From positions 206,883 through 270,882 of the forward strand of contig NZ_LQPG01000017.1 in NCBI RefSeq assembly GCF_002102265.1: 64,000 nt of DNA. The letters are read 5' to 3'. How positions within the stretch are numbered: the first letter of the stretch is position 1; each line of letters opens with the position of its first letter. Below the pieces are notes generated by a model. That model searched no databases. It was given only the letters and a program-made list of their open reading frames with translations, and had not been told where the DNA came from. Of the stretch, positions 38,455-47,052 are shown piece by piece. A program made the translations under genes and the position numbers. This stretch comes from Mycolicibacter longobardus. Its GTDB lineage: Bacteria; Actinomycetota; Actinomycetes; Mycobacteriales; Mycobacteriaceae.

Positions 38455-39147
38455 CTACAGAACCGCTTGCCCGACCAGCGCTCGCCGCGCCAGCAGGCGC
38501 CGGACCGCATCATCCATGTGTTCGTCGATCAGCCGGACCGCCAGCGCTTCGTCGCCGGCACCGATCGCCTTGCGCAGCACGACATGTTCGGCGACCTGCT
38601 CGCGCAGGTCGGGGTAGGCATCTTCGAGTTCGCCGAGCAGTATCCGGGTTTCCGAAAGCAGGGTCCGCATCGCGCGGTGCAATCGCGGACTGCCCGCGCA
38701 TTCGACCAACACCTCGTGAAATGCCTGGTCGGCGTCGGCCGCAGCGGCGCCGTCGCCGCGGGAGGCGGCGACGCGCAGCGCCTCCACCGGACTACGCAGC
38801 CGGGCGGCCGCCGCGCGGGGGTCGCCGCGCAGCACCTCGATCACGGCGGCGCGTTCGATGGCCTTGCGGGCCTGGTAGACGTCGCGCACATCGTCATCGG
38901 TGAGTTTGACCACGAAGATGCCCCGGTTGCGTTCACTGCGCAGCAAGCCCTCGGCCACCAGACGCTGCATGGCCTCGCGCAATGGTCCGCGGGACACCTC
39001 GAACTGCGCGGCCAGGCTCGCCTCGCCGAGTTGTTGACCGGGTGCCAGCCGCCCGCGGGTGATCGCCTCCCGGAGTAGTTCGGCGATCAGCTCGGCGGTG
39101 GAGGGCCGGCTCAACGGTGCGAACCCGGCATCTTGTGAGATCGTCAT
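38455..39147 (-). CDS. GntR-family regulator (FadR/FCD type)
   Basis: 230 residues. N-terminal winged helix with GQQLGEASLAAQFEVSRGPL and REAMQRLVAEGLL, then an all-helical FCD effector domain, whose metal-binding residues are in DQAFHEVLVEC and EHVVLRKAI. Its ATG overlaps the stop of the racemase-like gene at 39144, so it closes a three-gene minus-strand operon. It converges with the IclR gene. A likely binding site lies at 40664-40677. Confidence 0.9.
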   Translation of the reverse strand: MTISQDAGFAPLSRPSTAELIAELLREAITRGRLAPGQQLGEASLAAQFEVSRGPLREAMQRLVAEGLLRSERNRGIFVVKLTDDDVRDVYQARKAIERAAVIEVLRGDPRAAAARLRSPVEALRVAASRGDGAAAADADQAFHEVLVECAGSPRLHRAMRTLLSETRILLGELEDAYPDLREQVAEHVVLRKAIGAGDEALAVRLIDEHMDDAVRRLLARRALVGQAVL

Positions 39148-39860
39148 CGCCCATCCTCAAACAATGTGCCCAGCCCGGTTGTGCGCCGGGCGATCCCGGC
39201 GATGCGCAAACCTTCCCACACCGTCACCGCGTTGGCGGTCAGCACCGGTTTGCCGAGCAGTCGCTCCAGCTCCTCGACCTGGGCCACCGTGTGCATGGCG
39301 GTGTCGGGAATCAACAGCGCCTCCGCGCGGGGTGAGTCATTGTTCAGCGCCAGTTCCCGGACCTGACCTCGGGTCAGCCGACCCACCTCTGCTGCGGTCG
39401 GGATTCCGCCGTCTCCCATCGCCTCGACGGTGACACCATGGGCGGCAATGAAATTCACGAACAGCTCGGCGATATCGTGCGGATAACTGGCGGCGACAGC
39501 CACCTGACGGCACCCCAGTGCGGCCAGGGCGTTCACAAAGGCGAAAGATGTGCTCGACGCGGGTACACCGGCCTCCGCGGCGAGCCGATCGACCTGTTCG
39601 GCGGCGCCGTCGGGTCCGAAGACGAAGCTGCCCGATGTACAGGCCCAGACCACTGCGGCCGGCCGGTGCGGCGCCAGCAGTGCGGCCCCCTGCGCGAGTC
39701 TGGCCGGGCTGCCGAGATCCATCAGCTCCGGCACGGCATGCAGATCGGTGCCGTAGATGTGCGCGACGGGCAGATTCACCTCCAGTAGCCGGGCGGCGTG
39801 CGGGTAGTCGGACTCGGCGGCGTGGTCGGGGTAGATGAACCCGACTGTCGGAGCGCGCAT
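39144..39860 (-). CDS. Asp/Glu racemase superfamily protein (single catalytic cysteine)
   Basis: 238 residues. Superfamily of aspartate/glutamate racemase, maleate isomerase and arylmalonate decarboxylase. The first cysteine region is present (VVWACTSGSFVFG); where a second catalytic Cys is expected the sequence reads LLIPDTAMHTV, so only one active-site Cys remains, as in arylmalonate decarboxylases. Its ATG overlaps the TAA of the preceding paralogue. Reaction unknown. Confidence 0.8.
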   Translation of the reverse strand: MRAPTVGFIYPDHAAESDYPHAARLLEVNLPVAHIYGTDLHAVPELMDLGSPARLAQGAALLAPHRPAAVVWACTSGSFVFGPDGAAEQVDRLAAEAGVPASSTSFAFVNALAALGCRQVAVAASYPHDIAELFVNFIAAHGVTVEAMGDGGIPTAAEVGRLTRGQVRELALNNDSPRAEALLIPDTAMHTVAQVEELERLLGKPVLTANAVTVWEGLRIAGIARRTTGLGTLFEDGR

Positions 39861-40624
39861 TACGGCGCTCCGGTGAAGACGTCGCGGAGCCACCGGCCAG
39901 GGCCCATCATCGGCAGATTCATCCGGCCCAGGCATGCCCACATGGTCAGTTGATTGGCCGTCAGGATGGGCTTGCCCAGCATCTGCTCCAGCGGATCGAT
40001 GATGTCGTAGGTGCGCAGGTTGGTACAGCTGACGAAGACGGCCTGCGCCTCCGGGCGGTCGGCGGCGAGGATACGTTCGGCCACGGTGCGGTAGTTGACC
40101 TTCCAGATACCGCCGCCCAGGCCCAGATGATCCGAGTGCAGCACGGTAACCCCGAGCTGATTCAGGAAGACCCGCAGCAGGTCGGTCAGCTCCGCGTCGT
40201 AGGGCGTCAGCACGGACACCCGGGAAATGTCGAGCGCGATAATCGCTTCGGCCAGCGCCCCCGACGTGGTGACCGCGGCCTTGGCACCCGCGGCTTCGAT
40301 GGCGGACACCAGGGTCTTCTCGTAGTCGACGCCGTGGATGAAGCTGCCCGACGCGCACAGGTAAGCGACCACCTCCGGTTCGACGTGCAACACGTCTCGG
40401 GTGGCGGCCTGCAGGTGATTGGTGTCGGAGACCAGTTCGGCCATGGCCCGGCTCACCGGGACGGGTTCGTAGTGGGTGCGCGCCAAGTGCAGCGTCACCT
40501 CCGCTGGGACCCAGCGCCACAGCTCACGCTCGATCGCAAGATCGAACGGCGCGATGATTCCGATACCACGTTGGTCGACGGGACCGTCGAAGTCCGGCAT
40601 GTCCGGAAACAGGGACAGATCCAT
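39860..40624 (-). CDS. Asp/Glu racemase superfamily protein (two cysteines, maleate-isomerase-like)
   Basis: 254 residues from the ATG at 40624; an open frame to a TTG at 40675 runs into the promoter region. The first active-site cysteine is in VVAYLCASGSFIHG and the second in AVFVSCTNLRTYD, the pair expected for racemases or maleate cis-trans isomerase. It forms a pair with the single-Cys paralogue downstream (one-base overlap) and is divergent from the hydroxyacid dehydrogenase. Substrate unknown. Confidence 0.8.
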   Translation of the reverse strand: MDLSLFPDMPDFDGPVDQRGIGIIAPFDLAIERELWRWVPAEVTLHLARTHYEPVPVSRAMAELVSDTNHLQAATRDVLHVEPEVVAYLCASGSFIHGVDYEKTLVSAIEAAGAKAAVTTSGALAEAIIALDISRVSVLTPYDAELTDLLRVFLNQLGVTVLHSDHLGLGGGIWKVNYRTVAERILAADRPEAQAVFVSCTNLRTYDIIDPLEQMLGKPILTANQLTMWACLGRMNLPMMGPGRWLRDVFTGAP

Positions 40625-40663
40625 GGGTTTCCCCACTGACGTTTCACCCCCAGGCAAGCCCTG

Positions 40664-40697
40664 GATTGTTGACAATCATACGATCTGTTTTTACGGT
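40664..40697 (+). promoter_or_regulatory. Promoter with GntR-type palindrome in the divergent region
   Basis: GATTGTTGACAATC (40664-40677) is an inverted repeat with 6-base arms and the GT-N2-AC core common in GntR operators. It overlaps TTGACA (40669-40674). TACGGT follows 17 bases later (40692-40697), placing transcription at the GTG at 40704. Confidence 0.65.
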
Positions 40698-40703
40698 GTC
40701 AAT

Positions 40704-41681
40704 GTGGACGCGCGTCCGGTGGTGACCGTCCAGCACGGCGAGGCGGTTCCCACCCAACTCGATTCGATCAGCGCAGACGCCGAGCTGCGCATGGTTACCT
40801 CGGCACGGCTGGCCGAGGGTATCGCCGGCGCCGACGTCCTGTTCTTGTACGACTTCTCTTCTCCGGCACTGGAATCGGTGTGGTCAGCCGCCGATGCCCT
40901 GCGGTGGGTTCAGGTAGCCGCCATCGGAGTGGATGCGGTGATGTTCGATGAGTTGATCGACAGTGACGTGGTCGTCACCAACTCCCGGGGCATCTTCGAG
41001 GAGCCCATCGCCGAGTACGTGCTGGGTCAGATCCTGGCTTTTGCAAAGGATTTCCGACGATCGTGGGAGGCCCAGTGCGACGGGCGCTGGCAGCACTTCG
41101 ACACCGAGCGGATCGCCGGTGGTTCGGTCACCGTTGTCGGGCCGGGGCCCGTCGGGCGCGCCATTGCCCGACTGCTGCGGGCTGTCGGAATGTCGGTGCG
41201 CGGCGTCGGTCGCTCCGAGCGAGAAGATCCCGACTTCGGCACGGTCACCACTGATGTGCTCGCCGCGGTCGGCGACGCCGACTACGTGGTGCTGGCGGCA
41301 CCGCTGACGCCGCAGACCCGGGGGATGGTCGGCGCTGACGTGCTGGGTGCAATGCGTCCGACTGCACGACTGATCAACGTCGGCCGCGGCGAGTTGGTGG
41401 ACACCGACGCCCTGGTGTCGGCACTGCAAGCCGGCGTCATCGCCGGCGCGGCGCTCGATGTCGTCGACCCGGAGCCGCTGCCGGTGGGCCATCCGCTCTG
41501 GACCGCTCCCAACGTGCGCCTGACTCCGCACAACAGCGGCGATATCCAAGGGTGGCGAAACATGTTGCAGCAGCAGTTTGTTGCCAACTTCAGGCGATAC
41601 GCGGCCGGTCAGCCGCTACACAACGTGGTCGACAAGCGTTCCGTGTCGGCGACCGCGCAGAGCGGAGAGCGGCGCACATGA
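40704..41681 (+). CDS. D-2-hydroxyacid dehydrogenase family protein
   Basis: 325 residues from the GTG at 40704; the start is chosen because the promoter at 40669-40697 predicts a leaderless mRNA beginning there. NAD motif VVGPGPVGRAIARLL, catalytic Arg in NVGRGELVD, Glu in DVVDPEPL and His in LTPHNSG are all present. It would reduce a 2-oxoacid or oxidise a D-2-hydroxyacid. It starts a two-gene unit with the amidase (41 bases apart). Substrate unknown. Confidence 0.85.
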   Translation: MDARPVVTVQHGEAVPTQLDSISADAELRMVTSARLAEGIAGADVLFLYDFSSPALESVWSAADALRWVQVAAIGVDAVMFDELIDSDVVVTNSRGIFEEPIAEYVLGQILAFAKDFRRSWEAQCDGRWQHFDTERIAGGSVTVVGPGPVGRAIARLLRAVGMSVRGVGRSEREDPDFGTVTTDVLAAVGDADYVVLAAPLTPQTRGMVGADVLGAMRPTARLINVGRGELVDTDALVSALQAGVIAGAALDVVDPEPLPVGHPLWTAPNVRLTPHNSGDIQGWRNMLQQQFVANFRRYAAGQPLHNVVDKRSVSATAQSGERRT

Positions 41682-41722
41682 CCCGTTACACACAGCGCGG
41701 AGCCGGTTGAGGGAGACACGCC

Positions 41723-43093
41723 ATGACTGAGCCCACCGAACTGACCGCCCTGCAACTGGTCGCCGCCTACACCTCCGGCGAGCTGTCTCCGGTTGAAGCC
41801 ACCGCGGCTGCGCTGGCCGCGATCACCGAACGCGACGGCGACGTCAATGCCTTCTGCCTGGTCGACGAGGAGGCGGCGCTCTCCGAAGCCCGTAAGTCCG
41901 AAGTCCGCTGGAGCGGCAACTACACCAAGGGCCTACTCGACGGGGTGCCCATCGCCGTCAAAGACGTATTCCAGACAACCGGTTGGCCCACCCTGCGGGG
42001 CTCGCTGCTCACCGACGACACCGGCCCGTGGCCCGACGACAGCCCGGCGGTGGACAAGATCCGTAACGACGGGATGGTGCTGCTCGGCAAGACGACCACC
42101 CCGGAACTGGCCTGGAAGGGCGTCACCGACAGCCCGCGCACCGGTGTCACCCGCAACCCGGCCGACCTCACCCGCACGGCCGGCGGTTCCTCGGGTGGCA
42201 GCGCCGCCGCGGTCGCAGCCGGGATGGCGCCCTTGGCGATCGGCACCGACGGCGGGGGCAGCATCCGTATCCCGGCGAGCTTCTGCGGAGTGGTCGGCTT
42301 CAAACCCACTCACGGACGGGTGCCGATGTATCCGATCAGTCCGTTCGGTCCGCTGGCACACGGGGGACCGCTCACCCGGACCGTCGAGGACGCCGCCATG
42401 CTGTTGGACATCATCGCGCTGCCGGATCACCGCGACCCCACGTCCCTTCCGCCGACGCTGACCACCTATCGCGGTGAACTCCGGCGCGAGGTGGTCGGTC
42501 TGGACGTCGCCTATTCGCCGAACCTCGGGTATGTCGATGTCGACCCGCAGATCGAGACCGCGGTCGCCGTGGCGGTGCAGGCGCTGGCCGATGCCGGGCT
42601 GAACGTCATGGCCGCCGACCCGGGTTTCTCCGATCCGATCGATGCGTTCGAGGTGCTGTGGGCGACCGGGGTGGCCGGGAGCCTGCGGGGTCGGGAGTCC
42701 GACCGCGGGCTCGTCGATCCGGGACTCGTCGACATGTGGGACCGCGGGATGGAAATTTCGGGGGTCGACTATCTGGCCGCCCGCCAGGTCAGTGTCGATC
42801 TGGGCATGGTCATGGGGCGGTTCCACGAACGGCACAACCTGCTGATCACGCCGACCACGCCGATTCCGGCGTTCACCGCCGGCCATGACGTGCCGACCGG
42901 CTCCGGTATGCGCTGGTGGGCTCAGTGGACGCCGTTCACCTACCCGTTCAACATGACGCAGCAACCGGCGCTGAGCATCCCGATCGGCACCACCTCCGAC
43001 GGACTGCCGATCGGCATGCAGATCATCGGCCCCCGCCACAGCGACGATCTGGTGCTGGCGGCGGGCTTGTTCGCCGAGCGGGTCTTGGCCTGA
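41723..43093 (+). CDS. Amidase-signature family amidase
   Basis: 456 residues. Ser-cis-Ser-Lys amidase: Lys80 (VPIAVKDVF), loop GGSSGGSAAAV (about 154-163) and nucleophile Ser180 (GTDGGGSIRIP). Not GatA, which is at 7476, and there is no gatB/gatC here. With the racemase-like and dehydrogenase genes it suggests breakdown of an amide to a carboxylic acid that is then isomerised or decarboxylated. The specific amide cannot be told. Confidence 0.88.
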   Translation: MTEPTELTALQLVAAYTSGELSPVEATAAALAAITERDGDVNAFCLVDEEAALSEARKSEVRWSGNYTKGLLDGVPIAVKDVFQTTGWPTLRGSLLTDDTGPWPDDSPAVDKIRNDGMVLLGKTTTPELAWKGVTDSPRTGVTRNPADLTRTAGGSSGGSAAAVAAGMAPLAIGTDGGGSIRIPASFCGVVGFKPTHGRVPMYPISPFGPLAHGGPLTRTVEDAAMLLDIIALPDHRDPTSLPPTLTTYRGELRREVVGLDVAYSPNLGYVDVDPQIETAVAVAVQALADAGLNVMAADPGFSDPIDAFEVLWATGVAGSLRGRESDRGLVDPGLVDMWDRGMEISGVDYLAARQVSVDLGMVMGRFHERHNLLITPTTPIPAFTAGHDVPTGSGMRWWAQWTPFTYPFNMTQQPALSIPIGTTSDGLPIGMQIIGPRHSDDLVLAAGLFAERVLA

Positions 43094-43112
43094 GCGGACG
43101 CCCGCCGAGAGG

Positions 43113-43604
43113 TCAGGCGCGGGTGAAGGCCAACTGTTCGCCCATGGCGCCGGCCATCCATAGGTCGTTGCAGGCGGCGGCCATCTCGGCCAGGCCGTCC
43201 TCGATGGTCGCGAACACATTGCCCGGCACCCACCCGACATCGCCGTTGACCAACAGGTTGTTGCGGCCGTAGAAGATTGCCAGGTCGGTCGCCCCCAGCG
43301 GTGAATTCCCTTGCCCGCCCTCGTCATAGCCGTAGGCGGGATTTCCGATGTCGCCGGCGTCGAAGTCGAAGAAGCAGACATCGCCGGGGATCGGAGTCAC
43401 CGTGGTGTTCTCCCGCCCCGGAGCGCCCAGCGGCGGCAACAGTGTGTAGACCTCATTGCGGGCGTACTTGCCGTGGTAGGCCTGCCCGGCGACGGGCAAC
43501 GCATCCCAGACCACGGCGCAGGTCCGCGGTGCCTCGTCGTCGAGAAGTCGTGCCCGGCAAGACACGCCACGCCCGGTGAGCGTGATGGACAGGAAACGTG
43601 CCAC
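43113..43604 (-). CDS. DUF3830 family protein (cyclophilin-like)
   Basis: 163 residues. The family pattern is visible: SITLTGRGVSCRARLLDDEA, PRTCAVVWDALPVAGQAYHG, GDVCFFDFDAGDIG and TDLAIFYGRNNLL, with a predicted cyclophilin-like beta barrel. It is 27 bases downstream of ectD on the same strand and could belong to that transcript, yet it also lies against the amidase gene, and DUF3830 proteins are often found near amidases and racemases. Function unknown. Confidence 0.75.
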   Translation of the reverse strand: MARFLSITLTGRGVSCRARLLDDEAPRTCAVVWDALPVAGQAYHGKYARNEVYTLLPPLGAPGRENTTVTPIPGDVCFFDFDAGDIGNPAYGYDEGGQGNSPLGATDLAIFYGRNNLLVNGDVGWVPGNVFATIEDGLAEMAAACNDLWMAGAMGEQLAFTRA

Positions 43605-43631
43605 AGCAGTCCCTTTCCCCGCCCGCCCGGC

Positions 43632-44534
43632 CTACACCGGATCGAAGACGCGGCTGGCGATGAACGTCGGTCGCGGAACGGCGGCGCCGAACGGTTCCAC
43701 CAGGGTGTTCTCCACGCTGTTGTAGACGATGAACACATTGGAGCGCGGGTAGGGCGTGATGTTGCTGCTCGACCCGTGCATGCAGTTGCTGTCGAAGAAC
43801 ACCGCAGACCCGGCCGGGCCGGTGATCTGGCGGATTCCGTGCTGGTCGGCCAGCCAGGTGAGGCTGGCATCGTCGGGCGTGCCGATCTCCTGCTGCTTGA
43901 GCGAGGAGCGGTAGTGATCCGGCGGGGTCTGGCCCGGGCACGACACGAACCAGCGGTGCGACCCGGGCATGATCATCAGCGATCCGTTGCTGTCCAGGTT
44001 CTCGGTGAGGGCCACCGAGACGCTGATCGCACGCGGGGTGGGCATGCCGTCCTCGGCGTGCCAGGTCTCGAAGTCGGAGTGCCAGTAGAACTCCCGGCCG
44101 TTGAAGCCCGGCTTGAAGTTGACCCGGCTCTGGTGCACGTACACCTCCGAGCCGAGCAGCTGGCGGACCGGGCCCACCAGGCGCGGGTCGGCGACCAGTG
44201 CGGCGAATGCCGGGCTGATCCGGTGCACCTCGAAGATCGAGCGGATCTGCCCGCTGTCCCGCTCACAGATCGAGCGCTCGTCGGCCGCCAGTGCCGCGTC
44301 GGCACGCAACCGGTCCAGCTCATTGCGCAGGTCGGCCACCACATCGGGTTCCACCAGGGTGTCGATGGCCAGAAAGCCGTCGGCGTCGAACTTCTCGACA
44401 CTGGCGGCTCCCAGGGGACCGCTGCCGCCCTCCGGCGTCCACACCACCGGGTCACGCCGGGGTTCGATGCCGATCGTGACGTCGTTGCGGGTGGGGTAGG
44501 GATCGGTGCGGGTTTCGGTCAGGGGAGGGGTCAC
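43632..44534 (-). CDS. ectD: Ectoine hydroxylase
   Basis: 300 residues from the GTG at 44534, overlapping the ectC stop. Non-haem iron, 2-oxoglutarate-dependent dioxygenase with the EctD signature around [20 protein letters not shown] (iron ligands His and Asp of H-S-D) and the distal His in [15 protein letters not shown]. It converts ectoine to 5-hydroxyectoine, a stress-protecting solute. End of the ectABCD run. Confidence 0.96.
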   Translation of the reverse strand: MTPPLTETRTDPYPTRNDVTIGIEPRRDPVVWTPEGGSGPLGAASVEKFDADGFLAIDTLVEPDVVADLRNELDRLRADAALAADERSICERDSGQIRSIFEVHRISPAFAALVADPRLVGPVRQLLGSEVYVHQSRVNFKPGFNGREFYWHSDFETWHAEDGMPTPRAISVSVALTENLDSNGSLMIMPGSHRWFVSCPGQTPPDHYRSSLKQQEIGTPDDASLTWLADQHGIRQITGPAGSAVFFDSNCMHGSSSNITPYPRSNVFIVYNSVENTLVEPFGAAVPRPTFIASRVFDPV

Positions 44535-44938
44535 GATGCCGTCTCCTGGGGTTCCTCGACAAGCAGAGGGTAGGCGCCGGTCTCGTCGTGCACCTCCTGC
44601 CCGGTGACCGGCGGGTCGAACACGCACACCATGCGCAGGTCGGTGTGGGCCACAACGCGGTGGTGTTCGTGACCGTCGAGCAGGTAGAGGGTGCCGTCAC
44701 CCAGCGGGTGCACCTCACCGGTCTCGTCGTTGATCAGCTCGCCCTCGCCGCCGACGCAGTACACCGCCTCGACGTGGTTGGCGTACCACATCGAGGTCTC
44801 GGTACCGGCGTACAGGATGGTTTCGTGCAGGGAGAACCGCTGTCCGTCGCGGGCCAGCAGCAGCCGCTGACTGTTCCAGGTCTTGGCCTGGACGTCGCGG
44901 TCGCTGCCCTTGATCTCGGCGAGGGTACGGACGATCAT
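44531..44938 (-). CDS. ectC: L-ectoine synthase
   Basis: 135 residues, usual length. Cupin fold: [20 protein letters not shown], then [10 protein letters not shown] and [20 protein letters not shown]. It closes the ring of N-gamma-acetyl-diaminobutyrate to ectoine. Overlaps ectB and ectD by four bases each. Confidence 0.97.
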   Translation of the reverse strand: MIVRTLAEIKGSDRDVQAKTWNSQRLLLARDGQRFSLHETILYAGTETSMWYANHVEAVYCVGGEGELINDETGEVHPLGDGTLYLLDGHEHHRVVAHTDLRMVCVFDPPVTGQEVHDETGAYPLLVEEPQETAS

Positions 44939-46212
44939 CGATTGACTCCTGAGGTAGTGCCGGTGAGTTCTCGAGCTGTCACGGCCTCGATCGACTGGGC
45001 CGTGATGGTCAGGCCTTCGGCCAGGTCATCGTCATCGATGACCAACGGTGGCATCAGCTTCACCACCTCGCCTTCCGGTCCGGAGGTCTCCAACAACAGG
45101 CCGCGCTCGAACGCCTCGCGGCACACCGCACTTGCCAGCTCCGGCCGGTCGAAGGCCACGCCGCGGATCAGACCGCGGCCCCGCTGGGTCACGCCGTCGA
45201 GGGGGTCTACCACTTCGGCAAGCGACTGCTCGACCAGTTCGCCCTTGCGCAGCACGGACTTCTCCAGCCGGTTGTCGGTCCAGAAGTTCAGTGCCGCAGC
45301 GGCGGTGACGAAGGATGGGTTCTGGCCGCGGAAGGTGCCGTTGTGCTCGCCGGGCTCCCATACGTCGAGCTCGGGCTTCAACAGCGTCAGCGCCATCGGT
45401 AGCCCGTAGCCGCTGATCGACTTGGACAGGCAGACGATGTCGGGGACGATGCCGGCCGCCTCGAAGCTGAAGAACGGCCCAGTACGCCCGCAGCCCATCT
45501 GGACGTCGTCGACGATGAGCAGCAACTCGTGGCGCCGGCACAGGTCGGCCAGGCCCCGCAACCACTCCAGGCGGGCCACATTGATCCCGCCCTCGCCCTG
45601 CACGGTCTCCACGATCACCGCCGCCGGGTCGTTCAGGCCGCTGCCGCTGTCCTCCAGCAGTCGTTCGAACCAGATGAAGTCGGGCACGACGCCGTCGAGG
45701 TAGTTATCGTAGGGCATCGGGGTGGCGTGCACCAGCGGGATGCCGGCGCCGCCGCGCTTCATCGAGTTGCCGGTGACGCTCAGCGACCCCAGCGTCATGC
45801 CGTGAAAGGCGTTGGTGAAGCTGATGATGCTCTCGCGGCCGGTGATCTTGCGGACCAGCTTCAGCGCCGACTCCACCGAGTTGGTTCCGGTGGGGCCGGG
45901 GAACTGGACCTTGTAGTCCAGCTCGCGCGGCTTGAGGATCACCTCGTTGAAGCGCTCCAGGAACTCGGCCTTGGCGACGGTGTTCATGTCGAGGCTGTGC
46001 ACCACCCGGTCAGAGCTCAGGTACTCCAGCAACGGCGCCCGCAGGTCCGGGTGATTGTGTCCGTAGTTGAGCGCTCCGGCGCCGGCGAAGAAGTCCAGGT
46101 ATTCCTTGCCGTTGACGTCCCACATCCGGCAGCCGCTGGCACGGTCGAACGTCACCGGCCAGGACCGGCAATAACTTCGTACCTCGGATTCGAGGGTTTC
46201 GAAAATAGTCAT
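44935..46212 (-). CDS. ectB: L-2,4-diaminobutyrate transaminase
   Basis: 425 residues. Class III aminotransferase: [43 protein letters not shown]-phosphate region and catalytic Lys in [14 protein letters not shown], then [14 protein letters not shown]. It converts aspartate semialdehyde to diaminobutyrate. The ATG has a strong ribosome site (GGAGG). It is separated from ectA by 189 bases, unusually wide for this operon, leaving room for its own promoter. Confidence 0.97.
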   Translation of the reverse strand: MTIFETLESEVRSYCRSWPVTFDRASGCRMWDVNGKEYLDFFAGAGALNYGHNHPDLRAPLLEYLSSDRVVHSLDMNTVAKAEFLERFNEVILKPRELDYKVQFPGPTGTNSVESALKLVRKITGRESIISFTNAFHGMTLGSLSVTGNSMKRGGAGIPLVHATPMPYDNYLDGVVPDFIWFERLLEDSGSGLNDPAAVIVETVQGEGGINVARLEWLRGLADLCRRHELLLIVDDVQMGCGRTGPFFSFEAAGIVPDIVCLSKSISGYGLPMALTLLKPELDVWEPGEHNGTFRGQNPSFVTAAAALNFWTDNRLEKSVLRKGELVEQSLAEVVDPLDGVTQRGRGLIRGVAFDRPELASAVCREAFERGLLLETSGPEGEVVKLMPPLVIDDDDLAEGLTITAQSIEAVTARELTGTTSGVNR

Positions 46213-46401
46213 GATTTCCTCCGTCCGTCGGTCACATACAACGGAACGGAACGACAGGTCGACATCAAACTCGTGCCGCGGGTGATCTCGGCTCGACCTA
46301 CCACCCCGCTCGCATGCCCCCGCCTAGGTCTGCCAGGGGCTCACGTTTGCGCGGTCGTGACCTTACCGAGACCGATTTGTGATCTCAACCTTGCCACCCT
46401 C

Positions 46402-47025
46402 TCAGTGCCGGAATGGGGGTACCCGCAGCGGTCCGATGCGAAACAGCTCTTCGGCCAAGTGGGATTCGGGAAATAAACCGCCCCCGAACAGCTCGGAGCA
46501 TTCCAGGGCGGCGTCCCACCTGCGGGCGAAGGCGCCGAAGAGCCTCCGACTCGCGGTGTTGTCCGGTGTGATTGACGTCTCAAGGTGCGTGACCCCCTCG
46601 GGGACCAGCGTCGTCGCCAGGTGATCGAGCATCCGGCCGGCCAGGCCGGCCCCGCGGTGCGCGGCGTTGACCGCCACCTGCCAGACCATCAGGGTCTCCG
46701 GCTGATCCGGCCGGCGGTAGCCGGTGACGAAGCCGCCGAGTCTGTGCGGCGGTTCCAGCTTCGCCTCTCCTGCGTCGAGCCTCGCTGAACCGCTCGGTTC
46801 ATGCGGCGGTCCCAGCTTCGCCTCTCCTGCGTCGAGCCTCGCTGAACCGCCGGGCTCACCGGCCACCTCGGCCACCACCGACGTGGCAGCGAAGTCGCGA
46901 CACCACAGTAGATAGGCGTAGGGCGAGTTGACGTCGAGGGTGGCGCTGTCGACGGCCATCTGCCACAGGGCGGGGCCGTCCGCCACGGTCGGTGTCCGAA
47001 GCCGGACGTGAGCCGTATCGGTCAT
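46402..47025 (-). CDS. ectA: Diaminobutyrate acetyltransferase with in-frame repeat insertion
   Basis: 207 residues, against roughly 165-180 for the family. GNAT acetyltransferase: RLRTPTVADGPALWQMAVDS at the start, then VWQVAVNAAHRGAGLAGRML as the acetyl-CoA loop. Between AEVAGEPG and GFVTGYRRP two 19-residue units are inserted ([19 protein letters not shown] and [19 protein letters not shown]). They are encoded by two 57-bp repeats whose DNA also occurs upstream of ddl. Removing them gives 169 residues, normal length. It lies 27 bases after the MFS gene. Activity with the insertion is uncertain. Confidence 0.88.
   Translation of the reverse strand: MTDTAHVRLRTPTVADGPALWQMAVDSATLDVNSPYAYLLWCRDFAATSVVAEVAGEPGGSARLDAGEAKLGPPHEPSGSARLDAGEAKLEPPHRLGGFVTGYRRPDQPETLMVWQVAVNAAHRGAGLAGRMLDHLATTLVPEGVTHLETSITPDNTASRRLFGAFARRWDAALECSELFGGGLFPESHLAEELFRIGPLRVPPFRH
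46745..46858 (+). repeat. Two 57-bp repeat units inside ectA
   Basis: Two tandem units with core CAGCTTCGCCTCTCCTGCGT at 46756 and 46813 (57-base period). The DNA matches the 56-bp units at 60350-60463. The period here is a multiple of three, so the ectA frame is kept. Confidence 0.9.
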
Positions 47026-47052
47026 CGTGTCGACGGTACTTGGCGGCAGGGC

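Noticed and set aside
41723..43093. Second gatA
   Set aside because: Sequence is closer to general amidases and no gatB or gatC lies nearby; the true gatA is at 7476.
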